From Bradyrhizobium sp. 200 (GTDB lineage Bacteria; Pseudomonadota; Alphaproteobacteria; Rhizobiales; Xanthobacteraceae): a stretch of DNA of 64,000 bases. Location: NCBI RefSeq assembly GCF_023100945.1, contig NZ_CP064689.1, forward strand, positions 2,090,001 to 2,154,000. Direction: 5' to 3'. The position numbers and the translations under genes are program-made. Below, piece after piece: positions 55,701 through 63,825 of this stretch (the first letter of the stretch is position 1; each line of letters starts with the position of its first letter). The notes beneath the pieces are model-generated. The model did not search any database. It was not told the DNA's origin and saw only the letters and a program-made list of their open reading frames with translations.

Positions 55701-58700
55701 TGCGAATTCAGGATGCGCTGCCGGCGCATATCGTGCACCTGTGGGCGCTGGCTCCGAGGCCCCGGCGGTTCTTTGGCTCCTCCAGCGACGCCGACCTTGC
55801 CGCCTGGGAGCGAGGAGCGGTCCGGAATTTCTACAGCTTGATGTTCCTGTCTCAGGCGTTGGCGTTCGAGGTGGACCAGGTCCGCCTGACCGCCATCGGC
55901 ACCGCGATCGAGGCACTTCCCGGCGAGCGCGAGGTGCATCCCGAAAAGGCCGTCTTGATGGGGGTCTGCCGCGTGCTGCCGCGCGAGATGCCGGGCGCAT
56001 CATGCTCGGTACTGGATGTGGTCGTGCCGCGCGCAGGATCCGACGCGGAAGCGCTCCTGGCCGATCGCCTGATCGGCGAATTGTACGGTCGCAAGCGCAA
56101 CCCACTGGTCATCCTGCGCGAGGGCGGGCGCTGGGTGCAGCGTTTTGACCCGCTCGTGCTGGACCCCGCGCCGGGCGTTCGCAGCTGGTTGCGCCCCAGC
56201 GGGGTGTATCTAGTTACCGGTGGCCTGGGCGGCATAGGTCAGGAGTTGATGGAGCATCTGGCGCGGCACGCGAAGGCTCGCCTGGTGTGCGTCGGCAGGT
56301 CTCCGATGCCACAGGAATCGGCTTGGGATCGCTGGCTGCAGGAACATGGCGAGCAGGACGATACATCGCGCAGAATCGGGAAGGTGCGGGCGTTGCAGGC
56401 GCTCGGAGCCGAAGTGATGCTGGCTACGGCCGACGTCACCGACCGCGAGGCCATGACCCATGTGGTGGGCGAGGCAAGTCGACGCTTTGGCCGGATCAAC
56501 GGTGTCTTCCATTGCGCCGGCGTGCTCAAGGATCAGTTGATCGCACTTCGCGCTCCCGATACGGCCTCTGCGGTGCTTTCGGTCAAGGCCAAAGGTGCCC
56601 TGGTTCTGCAGTCGCTGTTCGCCGATGGGGATCTGGATTTCCTGATCCACTTCTCTTCGGTCAGCTCGATCCTCGGGCTGCCAGGTCAGGTCGACTATAC
56701 CGCTGCCAACGCTGTTCTGGATGCGTTGGCGAAGGCGCACACGGCTCGGGGCAGTCGGACGCGCACCGTCAGCATCAATTGGAACGCCTGGAAGGAAGTG
56801 GGCATGCTCGCGACGCTGGTTCGCGAGCGCAGCGGGCCGACGGCAAATAATTTAAGCCGTACGGGCTCTCTCCTCGGCGACTGCGTGCTGGACGACGCCG
56901 AGCAGACGCTGTTTCACTCCGTGCTGCACCCCCGAACACATTGGCCGATAGGCGAGCATGTCGTCAGGGGCGGGCAGGCGGTAATTCCGGGCACGGGTTT
57001 CCTGGAGCTTGCGCGGGCGGCGCTTGCCTATCGGTTCGAGAACCGGCCCATCGAGATTCGCGATCTCGTATTCCTTCAGCCATTTGCTGTCGGGCCTGAC
57101 GAGACGCGTGCGATCAACATCAGGCTGAATCGCGAAAGCGATCATAGCCTCGTGATCTACGGCGATTCCGAGGAGCAGCCCTACGCGACGGCGCGCGCCG
57201 CGTATGTCGATTCGTCGCCGGGCCCAAGGCAATCGGTGTCGACCATCCGCGGCCGCTGCCGCGAGCGTGGCGAGGTGGTGAACGGCCGGTTGGTACAGAA
57301 CTTCATGGAATTCGGTCCCCGCTGGTCCAACATCCAGGCGATCCACCTCGGCCAGGGCGAGGCGTTGATCGACCTCGCGTTGCCGGCCGGCTTCGGCTCC
57401 GACGTCGCGACCTATGCGCTGCATCCGGCGCTGCTCGACATGGCAACCGGCGCCGCCCAGAAGCTGATTCCTGGATTTGCAGGCGATGACGATTTCTATG
57501 TGCCATTCTCCTATGGCCGCGTGCTGGTGACGCGGCCGGTGCCCGCAACCCTCTCCAGTCACGTGCGCTTGCGGGCAGCGGAAGGTAAAAGCGCGGTCTT
57601 TGACGTGACGTTGCTCGATGAAGAAGGCAACGAGCTGGTCTCGATCGAGCGGTTCATCATGCGCCGGGTCGAGGCGTTCGCGACCATACCGGCCTCGTCC
57701 AAGCCGGCGCGGCCAGATGGCCCCGAGACGGCCGAGGAAGGTTTCCTGCGCGAGGGCATGACCACTGCGGAGGGTCTTGAAGCGCTCGATCGTATCCTCG
57801 CCTGCAACGTCTCGCCGCAAGTCGTAGCTTCTACCCTCGACCTCGACCTCTGGCTGGATCGGCTGGACCATGGCGGTCGCGGCACTCCGGCGGAGGACGC
57901 AAACTGGTCCATTGGAACGCCCGGTCTCGTGCGTCCCGGCGGCGATGCCGGCGTCAAAGCGCCCCGCGATGCGATTGAGCGGGACCTGGCGGCAATCTGG
58001 AAGGAGATGCTGGGCGTTCAGCAGGTCTCGATCGACGATGACTTCTTCGAACTGGGCGGGCAGTCGCTGATCGCAATGCGGCTCTTCAACCGCATTCGCA
58101 AGGAGCATGGGGTCGAGCTGCCGCTATCGGTGCTGTTCCAGGCGCCAACTATCGCTGCCACGGCGGCGCTGTTGCGGGAGGCCAAGGGCTTGCCGGCGAT
58201 CGATCCGTCAGCGGACGGCGTCGATGCGTCCGTTCAGGCGAGCGCCGAAGACTTGCTCCCGGCGGCGTGCACGTCGGCAACCGCCGAACATGTGGCCAAA
58301 GATTTTCCAATCGCAGCGGACGCACAGCCATCAAGCGTTCCGGCGGCCTCCCGATCGTTGGTCGAGATTACACGGGGCGGCAATCGACCGCCGCTGTTCT
58401 GCGTCCATGGTGCCGGTGGCAATGTGCTCAACTTCCGCGACCTCTCGTGGGGGCTGCACCATGACCAGCCTTTCTTCGCGCTGCAGGCCCGCGGTGTGGA
58501 TGGCGCGACTGAGCTGCATCGCTCGATCGAGGAGATGGCTCGGGCTTACGTCGAGGAAATCCGCGCGTTGCGGCCTCACGGTCCCTATTTTCTGGCCGGC
58601 TATTCAGGCGGAGGCGTCGTCGCCTTCGAGATGGCGCAACAGCTCAAAGCGCTGGGCGAAGAGGTTCCGCTCCTCGTGTTTTTCGACACGTACCACCCTC

Positions 58701-59203
58701 AGATGCCGATCCGCGCCGTATCCCTGGGCCGCAAACTGATGCGGTTGCGCAAGGACGGCCTCAAATACGTGAAGGAGACCGCGCTCGACAGACTGGACCG
58801 CGCGCGTGCGGTGCGCGAACGGTTGCAAATCAAGCTGTGCGTCCTCGGGGGCAGGACGGTGCCGCACGCGCTGCGGGACCGCCATCTCACCGAAAGTTTC
58901 GGCCGGGCCGCCCGGCGCTACCGACCACAGCCGTGGCAAGGGAAAGCGATTCTGTTCCGGGCGGAGAGTGTTCCGTTCGTCTTCAGCGGCGGGGGGCCAT
59001 ACTACGGGTGGGACAGCGTCGTGCTGGGCGGGGTGAAGACGGTGATGATCCCCGGCAATCATGACACGCTGTTGCTTGGAGCCAACGCAAAGGTGTTGAT
59101 GGGTCCGCTCAACGCCGCTCTCGATCAGGCGAACCAGCAGATGACGTCCAAGCCCGCGCTTCCTATCGAAGAGCGTTCCGATTCACAGCGAGCCAGTGCC
59201 TAA
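52721..59203 (+). CDS. Type I PKS module: KS-AT-KR-DH-ACP-TE
   Basis: 2,160 residues from GTG with CGGAG 8 bases upstream. KS (20-440) has Cys190 (QTACSSS), His325 (EAHGTGT) and His364 (SNIGHAGE). AT (541-850) has GHSAGEY (Ser638) and VAAHSSM, a variant of the H-A-F-H malonyl motif. The KR (about 910-1395) has LVTGGLGGIGQ and QVDYTAANAVLDALA (Tyr1326). DH follows it (about 1405-1650) with EHVVRGGQAVIPGTGFLELA (His1413) and HPALLDMATGAAQ (Asp1573). ACP (1755-1820) has DDFFELGGQSL (Ser1782), and TE (1885-2140) has GYSGGG (Ser1962), Asp1989 and GNHDT. All active-site residues are present. With NRPS upstream in logic, it would extend an aminoacyl chain by one enoyl (2,3-unsaturated) ketide and release it. 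Confidence 0.93.
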   Translation: MQDLVVQDGGTTGSEASSIAIVGMSGRFPGAPNVATFWKNIREGRETIRVFTEQELLAAGERPELLRDPAYVKACGYLDDIDKFDAAFFGISPRDAAVFDPQHRLFLECASEAFEDAGYVGGKIGGPVAVFAASGASDYFTYNLATNEEVLRSIGVWLLRHTGNDPNFLATRVSYELDLVGPSMNVQTACSSSIVAVHLACQSLLNGECDVALAGASTIYPEQLGYVYRPGEILSPDGHCRAFDAQAGGTVMASAVGCVVLKRLSDAVRDGDCIRAVIRGSALNNDGSDKVGYLAPSVSGQARVIAEALDLARVAPEDVSYVEAHGTGTLIGDPIEIAALVQAFGPEVQKQSCAIGSVKSNIGHAGEAAGMCSLIKTICALEHRELPPSLHYQSPNPQADLSNSPFFVNTSLRPWSVAPGKTRIAGVTSLGAGGTNAHLILEEGPIRPPQTRGDAGSQLLLLSSRSSAALEVAAGNLASYLRAHPGQPLDEVAFTLTAGREAFEFRRSLVASDAAAAAAALEAGDPQRVFTGKAVREPTSTVFLFPGGGAQYAGMGAELYEKEPVYRDAVDACLSVVQPQFKLDLRRLMFPPPDEMAKADKQLEAPSLALPALFAVEYALAMLLQSWGLVPAALIGHSAGEYAAACISGVFTMPDAISLVALRGMLFEKLPRGAMLSLALPEEQVRPLLGSELSLAAVNGPSLCVASGPVDAIARLESKLAAEEIEHTRVHIDVAAHSSMLEPILSEFERFCRPIAFQKPKIPFVSNLTGTWITDSEATDPAYWVRHLRNTVRFDQGARTLLGTGSRALLEVGPGRTLASLCRQQPKKAAVVATALRHPSEAASDVTFLKEAVGRLWVAGIEIDPSRFFARDSQRRVSLPTYPFERQRYWVDKGVRAAPSQSLTRRPDLGQWFSAPSFLRAAPSEPLSAEELRKPWLVFTDKSPLARAIVERLRAFGARVSTVVSSGHFAERGELSFAIDPARAADYSKLMEVLRIQDALPAHIVHLWALAPRPRRFFGSSSDADLAAWERGAVRNFYSLMFLSQALAFEVDQVRLTAIGTAIEALPGEREVHPEKAVLMGVCRVLPREMPGASCSVLDVVVPRAGSDAEALLADRLIGELYGRKRNPLVILREGGRWVQRFDPLVLDPAPGVRSWLRPSGVYLVTGGLGGIGQELMEHLARHAKARLVCVGRSPMPQESAWDRWLQEHGEQDDTSRRIGKVRALQALGAEVMLATADVTDREAMTHVVGEASRRFGRINGVFHCAGVLKDQLIALRAPDTASAVLSVKAKGALVLQSLFADGDLDFLIHFSSVSSILGLPGQVDYTAANAVLDALAKAHTARGSRTRTVSINWNAWKEVGMLATLVRERSGPTANNLSRTGSLLGDCVLDDAEQTLFHSVLHPRTHWPIGEHVVRGGQAVIPGTGFLELARAALAYRFENRPIEIRDLVFLQPFAVGPDETRAINIRLNRESDHSLVIYGDSEEQPYATARAAYVDSSPGPRQSVSTIRGRCRERGEVVNGRLVQNFMEFGPRWSNIQAIHLGQGEALIDLALPAGFGSDVATYALHPALLDMATGAAQKLIPGFAGDDDFYVPFSYGRVLVTRPVPATLSSHVRLRAAEGKSAVFDVTLLDEEGNELVSIERFIMRRVEAFATIPASSKPARPDGPETAEEGFLREGMTTAEGLEALDRILACNVSPQVVASTLDLDLWLDRLDHGGRGTPAEDANWSIGTPGLVRPGGDAGVKAPRDAIERDLAAIWKEMLGVQQVSIDDDFFELGGQSLIAMRLFNRIRKEHGVELPLSVLFQAPTIAATAALLREAKGLPAIDPSADGVDASVQASAEDLLPAACTSATAEHVAKDFPIAADAQPSSVPAASRSLVEITRGGNRPPLFCVHGAGGNVLNFRDLSWGLHHDQPFFALQARGVDGATELHRSIEEMARAYVEEIRALRPHGPYFLAGYSGGGVVAFEMAQQLKALGEEVPLLVFFDTYHPQMPIRAVSLGRKLMRLRKDGLKYVKETALDRLDRARAVRERLQIKLCVLGGRTVPHALRDRHLTESFGRAARRYRPQPWQGKAILFRAESVPFVFSGGGPYYGWDSVVLGGVKTVMIPGNHDTLLLGANAKVLMGPLNAALDQANQQMTSKPALPIEERSDSQRASA

Positions 59204-59218
59204 GCCAGTCCCATGGCA

Positions 59219-59239
59219 GTGCCGGATCAGCGCCGGCAC
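59219..59239. terminator. Hairpin between the convergent PKS and SGNH genes
   Basis: GTGCCGG and CCGGCAC form a 7-bp stem with a 7-base loop in the 50-base gap between the forward PKS stop (59203) and the reverse SGNH stop (59254). It is well placed to end both transcripts, but there is no strong T run. Confidence 0.45.
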
Positions 59240-59253
59240 CGCTGCACCCATCA

Positions 59254-60375
59254 TTACCTTGGTGAAGCGAACGGGTTTTCGGCGTCGTGTCCGTCGGCAT
59301 ACTCGCGCCCACAAAGATAGGTATTGAACTGGCGCCGGATCGTGGCAAGAACCGGCACGCCTTTGCTTTGAAAAGCCGCATAGGCCGGGCAGACTTGGCT
59401 TTGCATCAGAGTCCGGCACGTCGCCATGTCCCGCCGCGCGGCGGCATTGGCCCGCTGACCGTATGAGGCCGCATATTGCCAAGCGAGCGTTTGCATGTAC
59501 CGGCCTGTCACGGGGGCGAGCGATGCGGGCATCGCGGCGCCCTCAGGGCTACGGCCGAACAGAACGGCATAGTGCGCAAGCGCGATGAAATAACGGCCGG
59601 TTTCGCTCATATGCACGTTGTCGGAGAAGAGGAGGCGCACGCGCTCACCCGGGCTGTTGGCCGCAACGCCCGGCACCTTGCCATCCCACAGCGCCGCAGC
59701 CACTTCCGCGAGCGCGCCGCCACCTGGCAGCACGCGAACGCGCGGGACATCGCCGCGCGCCGGAAGGTCGAGGTTTGCTCGGCTGGCGATGCATTCCCAC
59801 ATTGGCAATATCGCCCGCTCGTAGTCGATCCAGGGCCATGGTGCATCGGGGTCCACGTTGAGCCAGGAATGATAGAGCAGCACTTCGGCGTCGGGGTTGC
59901 CGGTCAGGAGGTGCTTCGTCATGTCGGTCAGATAGAATGCGGTACGTTCCTTGCGCGCGATTGCGGGAAGGTCGTGGCGCTCCGTGACGACGAGAACATC
60001 GTACTTGTCGGGTTGGCGCAGTTCTTCGGCGACATTCAAGCCGGCGCCTTTCCGGTTATGGCCGGCACGATAGCCCGGCCATTCGGCAGCAGAAGTTACC
60101 TCGCCTTTGGTTCGCTGGCGCAGGAGGGAATAGCCCAGAACCTGTGCCTCAAAATCCAGGCGATGTCCGAGAGAGCGTGCAATCTCTTCGACGACCTCCG
60201 GAACGCCCTCGCTGAGGCTGTGGCCTGAGTAGAAGGCGCGGACGCGATCCCTGGGCGGCCATGCCGACATGCCCGCCGCTTCACGCGCTTCTTCACTCAT
60301 AGCTACGCCCCCGCCATTGAGCATGATTAATGCCGCAAGGATCACCCTCAGCCGGCCGATACACCGTTGGCTCAC
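59254..60375 (-). CDS. Secreted SGNH-like hydrolase
   Basis: A 373-residue protein from GTG, with a signal segment (RVILAALIMLNGGGVAM). AFYSGHSLSEGVPEVVEEIA holds the nucleophile Ser53 and LLFSDNVHMSETGRYFIALA the Asp/His pair, as in SGNH hydrolases. The start overlaps the phosphopantetheinyl transferase stop (GTGA), so the two are coupled. Cys residues in the C-terminus (CRTLMQSQVCPAY, YLCGREY) suggest disulfides outside the cytoplasm. It might hydrolyse an acyl bond on the cluster's product or on the EPS; the substrate is unknown. Confidence 0.78.
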   Translation of the reverse strand: MSQRCIGRLRVILAALIMLNGGGVAMSEEAREAAGMSAWPPRDRVRAFYSGHSLSEGVPEVVEEIARSLGHRLDFEAQVLGYSLLRQRTKGEVTSAAEWPGYRAGHNRKGAGLNVAEELRQPDKYDVLVVTERHDLPAIARKERTAFYLTDMTKHLLTGNPDAEVLLYHSWLNVDPDAPWPWIDYERAILPMWECIASRANLDLPARGDVPRVRVLPGGGALAEVAAALWDGKVPGVAANSPGERVRLLFSDNVHMSETGRYFIALAHYAVLFGRSPEGAAMPASLAPVTGRYMQTLAWQYAASYGQRANAAARRDMATCRTLMQSQVCPAYAAFQSKGVPVLATIRRQFNTYLCGREYADGHDAENPFASPR

Positions 60376-61127
60376 CGCACATGCTCCGAAGTCACAACGA
60401 CCGCGCTTGCGATATGGTCCGCGGCGATAGCGAATCGTCCGAAGAGCCGATCATGAACGTCGAACGGGGGCACGGCCTTCCGATATGCCGCAGCAAAGGT
60501 TCCAGCTTCGGCGTCGACGTCGATGGCGAGATCGGCAAACTCCAGCATCGCGCGACTGAGCGCATACTGGCACTTGAAAGCCGCCTCCTTCATGCAGAAA
60601 GCGAGACGCGCCGCGAGGCCCGGTGTCATACCGCGAATGACCGTCAGCTTCGCCTGTTCCTCCGGCGCGCAGACAGACGCCCACAAGTCGGGCGGCAGCG
60701 CGGCCGCCCGCTCGAGGTCGATCCCGATTGCAACGAAGCCTTGATCACGCCGCGCCACGGCGGCAGCCGCCCAATCGTCCGCATGGGTGATGTTGCCGAC
60801 AAGATCGTCCGGCCAGATCGGCACACGGTCTTGTCCCCTGGGTATGGAGGCCTTTGCGTAGCCCAGAGCCGCCATGGCCTGCCGCGCGCAATCCCGCCCT
60901 GTTGCGAATTCCAGGCGACGGCGCGGGACGGCATGGGCGATGCTGAGCGCTTCGTCGGCCGGCAGATCCGGAGGCTCACCACTCAATGGTGCCTCGGCGA
61001 CCGCAATTCTTGGATCCAGCAGCGTGGCGAAGAATCCCACGGCGCTCAACTCCCACGGCGTCCGGAGCGAACCGCGAGCGCATTGCGCCGCGTCGCCGCG
61101 CGCCGGCCAAGCAACGACGTGCCGCAC
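60372..61127 (-). CDS. Sfp/EntD-type 4'-phosphopantetheinyl transferase
   Basis: About 251 residues from GTG 61127. It has the EntD-type pattern: RRRLEFATGRDCARQAMAAL, ITHADDWAAAAVARRD, IGIDLERAAALPPDL (Mg-binding GID.E) and CMKEAAFKCQYALSRAM (the (W/F)..KE..(F)K catalytic block). A frame open upstream to 61427 would add 100 residues with no family likeness, so I rejected it. It moves phosphopantetheine from CoA onto the carrier-domain Ser of the NRPS and PKS. Being in the cluster, it supports a self-sufficient assembly line. Confidence 0.9.
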   Translation of the reverse strand: MRHVVAWPARGDAAQCARGSLRTPWELSAVGFFATLLDPRIAVAEAPLSGEPPDLPADEALSIAHAVPRRRLEFATGRDCARQAMAALGYAKASIPRGQDRVPIWPDDLVGNITHADDWAAAAVARRDQGFVAIGIDLERAAALPPDLWASVCAPEEQAKLTVIRGMTPGLAARLAFCMKEAAFKCQYALSRAMLEFADLAIDVDAEAGTFAAAYRKAVPPFDVHDRLFGRFAIAADHIASAVVVTSEHVR

Positions 61128-61350
61128 TGGACCAGCAGCGAACCGTCGCAAATCGGCAGATAACTGAGCGTGGCTGCGGCGAGAGAAGCCCTCATTCTGA
61201 ATTTCCTGAAGGATACTTCGGCTGCAAGCCGATGGAATTATAATACGCAATTGTCTAGCAGCCGGGCAGGGGTGTTTCAAGCGCTCGCTCCGCCGCCAAG
61301 CCGCAGCACGCTGCGGCAGCCGGTGATGTTCGCAAGATACGTGCTGCGCG

Positions 61351-62334
61351 TCAGCGGGCCAGCAACTCGCGCTTCTCTTCGTTCGACAGTGGCTTTGCGG
61401 CGTAATGCTGCAGATTGGTCGCGACATGTTCAGGTGTGCGCATCCCCAGAATCGTCACGGAGATGCGCTCGACGGAGAGCGCGAACTGGAGTGCCGCTTC
61501 GAGCGCTGAGCGCTGCATCTGCTCGGCGAGCCGCTTGATCTGCAAAGCGCGTTCCCACTGCGGCTCGCTTGCACGCAATTCCGCCTCGGTGAGGGATTGT
61601 TTCAACGCGCCGCCACCGAAACAGCCTCGCGCGATGATCCCGAATTGGCGCTCGGACACTTGGTCGAACACACCGTCCAGCGCCTGCAGGTCCATCAAAC
61701 CAAAGGGCATCTGCAGGCTGGCGATCCCTTCCATGTCCAGGCAGTGCACAGCATCGTAAACGGAGTCGAGGGCAATTCCATATTCGCGGATCTTGCCTTC
61801 CGTCTTCAAACGCGCGAGGAGCCCCAACGCATCCTGGAGCCGGTTTCCGCTAAGTTCCTCTCGAGCCGGGCTGTGGAGCTGGTACAGGTCGATATGGTCG
61901 GACTGAAGCCGCCGCAACGACGCCTCCACGGCTTCCCTCAAATAACCGGGCGAAAAATCCTGTGAAACCGTACCCGACAGCGACGCCGGAACCACGCTGC
62001 GGCGCAGGCCGAGCGCCCGAACGATGGGCTTCGCGAACGGCTTGATGAGCTGAATGAGCCGCCTTTGTCTCGGAAGGTAATAGCCGCCCTTGGTTGCTAT
62101 GAAAACCTTGTCGCGCTTGTCGCGAAAGGCCTTGCCGACCAGGATCTCGCTTTCCCCTTGCGAATACATGTCCGCAGTATCGAAGAAATTTATCCCCGCG
62201 TCGCAGGCAGCCTTAAGTGTTCTCAGCGAGGTCGCCCTGCCACCGTCCTGGGCGAGCAGCCCCCCGATGCGCGCTCCGCCGAATCCGATTTCGGAAACGC
62301 GCCATCCGGTTTTACCAAACTGCCTGTAGCGCAT
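61351..62334 (-). CDS. Aldo/keto reductase
   Basis: A 327-residue (beta/alpha)8 AKR. It begins MRYRQFGKTGWRVSEIGFGG and has the catalytic tetrad in FFDTADMYSQGESE (Asp, Tyr), VFIATKGG (Lys) and DLYQLHSP (His). The C-terminus has VTILGMRTPEHVATNLQ, a NADPH-binding segment typical of the family. It begins 12 bases after the GMC oxidoreductase stop, so they share a transcript. The pair could oxidise and re-reduce (epimerise) a hydroxyl on the product or a sugar. Confidence 0.9.
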   Translation of the reverse strand: MRYRQFGKTGWRVSEIGFGGARIGGLLAQDGGRATSLRTLKAACDAGINFFDTADMYSQGESEILVGKAFRDKRDKVFIATKGGYYLPRQRRLIQLIKPFAKPIVRALGLRRSVVPASLSGTVSQDFSPGYLREAVEASLRRLQSDHIDLYQLHSPAREELSGNRLQDALGLLARLKTEGKIREYGIALDSVYDAVHCLDMEGIASLQMPFGLMDLQALDGVFDQVSERQFGIIARGCFGGGALKQSLTEAELRASEPQWERALQIKRLAEQMQRSALEAALQFALSVERISVTILGMRTPEHVATNLQHYAAKPLSNEEKRELLAR

Positions 62335-62346
62335 GCCCGCTCTCCG

Positions 62347-63825
62347 TCACATGGCTTTCAGGTCACGTGCGAGGCGCTCCGCCGAGCGCGCAGCCAGCGC
62401 CATCACAGTCAGCGTGGGATTCTTCTCTGCGCCAGTCGTGAAGCAACTGGCATCTACCACCAGGACGTTGGGGATGTCATGAAGGCGGTTGAAGCCGTCG
62501 GTCACGCCGAACCTGGGCGAGGCATGCATGCGTGCCGCGCCGCCGTAATGCTTGGCCGTTCCGGGCACCAGCGTCGGGACGATCTCCCTGATCGCGCCTT
62601 TGTGCCCGGCGTCGTGCATCAATTGCATCAGGTGCTCGCGCGCCTTGACCATATTGTCCAAAACTTTTTCATCGAACCTGATGTGAACTTCCAACGCCGG
62701 GAAGCCAAACTCGTCCTTTTCGTTCAACGAGGGACGGACGTAGTACTTCTCTTCCGGCACCATGGTTCCGAAGACTTGCACGCCGAAATAAGTCGTCTTC
62801 CGTCCAAGCCGGCTCTTGATCTTGCCGACCGTTCCGAACGCACCAAGCGTCCATGACGAGGCAAGCAGCGGGTCCGACGAGGCGTGGGGCAGTCGCGTCA
62901 GGTAGGCAGGCGGGGACAGCGACGTGAGCGGGGTGTCCATGTCGACGGCCCACCACTCGCGTGGGTGATCATGAAGATACTTGCCGAGCAGGCCGGCGCT
63001 ATTGCCCATCCCGTTCGGGTGATCGTTGCAAACCGAGTTGAACAGCAGCTTGGGCGAACTGAGCGGTCCGCACGCCACGACAAATGCGCTGGCGCTCACA
63101 CGATGGTGCGCCATGGTCTGCCTGTCGCAATAGACTGCGGCTGCGACCTTCTTCTTCTGGCCGTCCCATTCCAGCTTCAACGCGTGGGCTCGGGTGATCA
63201 GCTTGAACCCGGGCTTCCCGACCAGCCCTGCGATCAACTTCGAATAGCTGTTGAACGAGGTGCCGCGGCTGAGGAGCAGGTATGGCGGCCCGTCGGCAAG
63301 CGGCATCGTCGTGAAACCCTGCCCGCGCTGCAGCGCTGCCTGCCGAACGGATTGCCAGTCCTCTGGCACCTGTTGTCGATAGTCACAATAGCCGGCCGGC
63401 AGACTTGGGACATCGCCTGGATCGGCCGTGATCTCCATCGTCCTTTCGGCAATCTCGTAATACGCAGCGATATCGCTGTAGGTGACGGGCCAGCGATATT
63501 TCTCGTGGATCTGCTCGCCTGCCGTAAAGTCCTCCGCGCAGAAGCGTGGCACGGCACCCGTCCACTGATTGGAGAGCCCACCCAGGGCATAATTGTATTC
63601 GAGGTTGGTCTCCGGATCGCCGGTGACGACGAACCCCTCCGCCTTCGTCATGGCCGGAAGACGTCGAAAGAGATTTCTGCCCGCCAGCCTGACGAGCGTG
63701 CCGTGCTGGATGTCCTCTCCGGTCTCCAGCATCGTCACTGGAATGCCCTTGCGCACAAGCTCGTACGCCGCCATCGCGCCTGCTGGGCCGCTGCCTATGA
63801 CAACGACGCGGCGATCGTCACTCAT
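62347..63825 (-). CDS. GMC-family FAD oxidoreductase (copy 2)
   Basis: A 492-residue flavoprotein. It has the FAD site VVVIGSGPAGAMAAYELVRK, YNYALGGLSNQWTGAVPRF and the C-terminal GMC region KHYGGAARMHASPRFGV with VLVVDASCFTTGAEKNPTLT (active-site Asn). It heads the reverse-strand run with AKR, phosphopantetheinyl transferase and SGNH. It is shorter than copy 1 and only distantly alike. The likely role is oxidation of an alcohol in product tailoring. Its ATG overlaps a stop codon of an upstream open frame as ATGA. Confidence 0.86.
   Translation of the reverse strand: MSDDRRVVVIGSGPAGAMAAYELVRKGIPVTMLETGEDIQHGTLVRLAGRNLFRRLPAMTKAEGFVVTGDPETNLEYNYALGGLSNQWTGAVPRFCAEDFTAGEQIHEKYRWPVTYSDIAAYYEIAERTMEITADPGDVPSLPAGYCDYRQQVPEDWQSVRQAALQRGQGFTTMPLADGPPYLLLSRGTSFNSYSKLIAGLVGKPGFKLITRAHALKLEWDGQKKKVAAAVYCDRQTMAHHRVSASAFVVACGPLSSPKLLFNSVCNDHPNGMGNSAGLLGKYLHDHPREWWAVDMDTPLTSLSPPAYLTRLPHASSDPLLASSWTLGAFGTVGKIKSRLGRKTTYFGVQVFGTMVPEEKYYVRPSLNEKDEFGFPALEVHIRFDEKVLDNMVKAREHLMQLMHDAGHKGAIREIVPTLVPGTAKHYGGAARMHASPRFGVTDGFNRLHDIPNVLVVDASCFTTGAEKNPTLTVMALAARSAERLARDLKAM

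Noticed and set aside
61128..61427. N-terminal extension of the phosphopantetheinyl transferase by 100 residues
   Set aside because: The extension is Arg/Ser/Pro-rich with no family similarity; starting at 61127 gives the normal length of an EntD-type enzyme.
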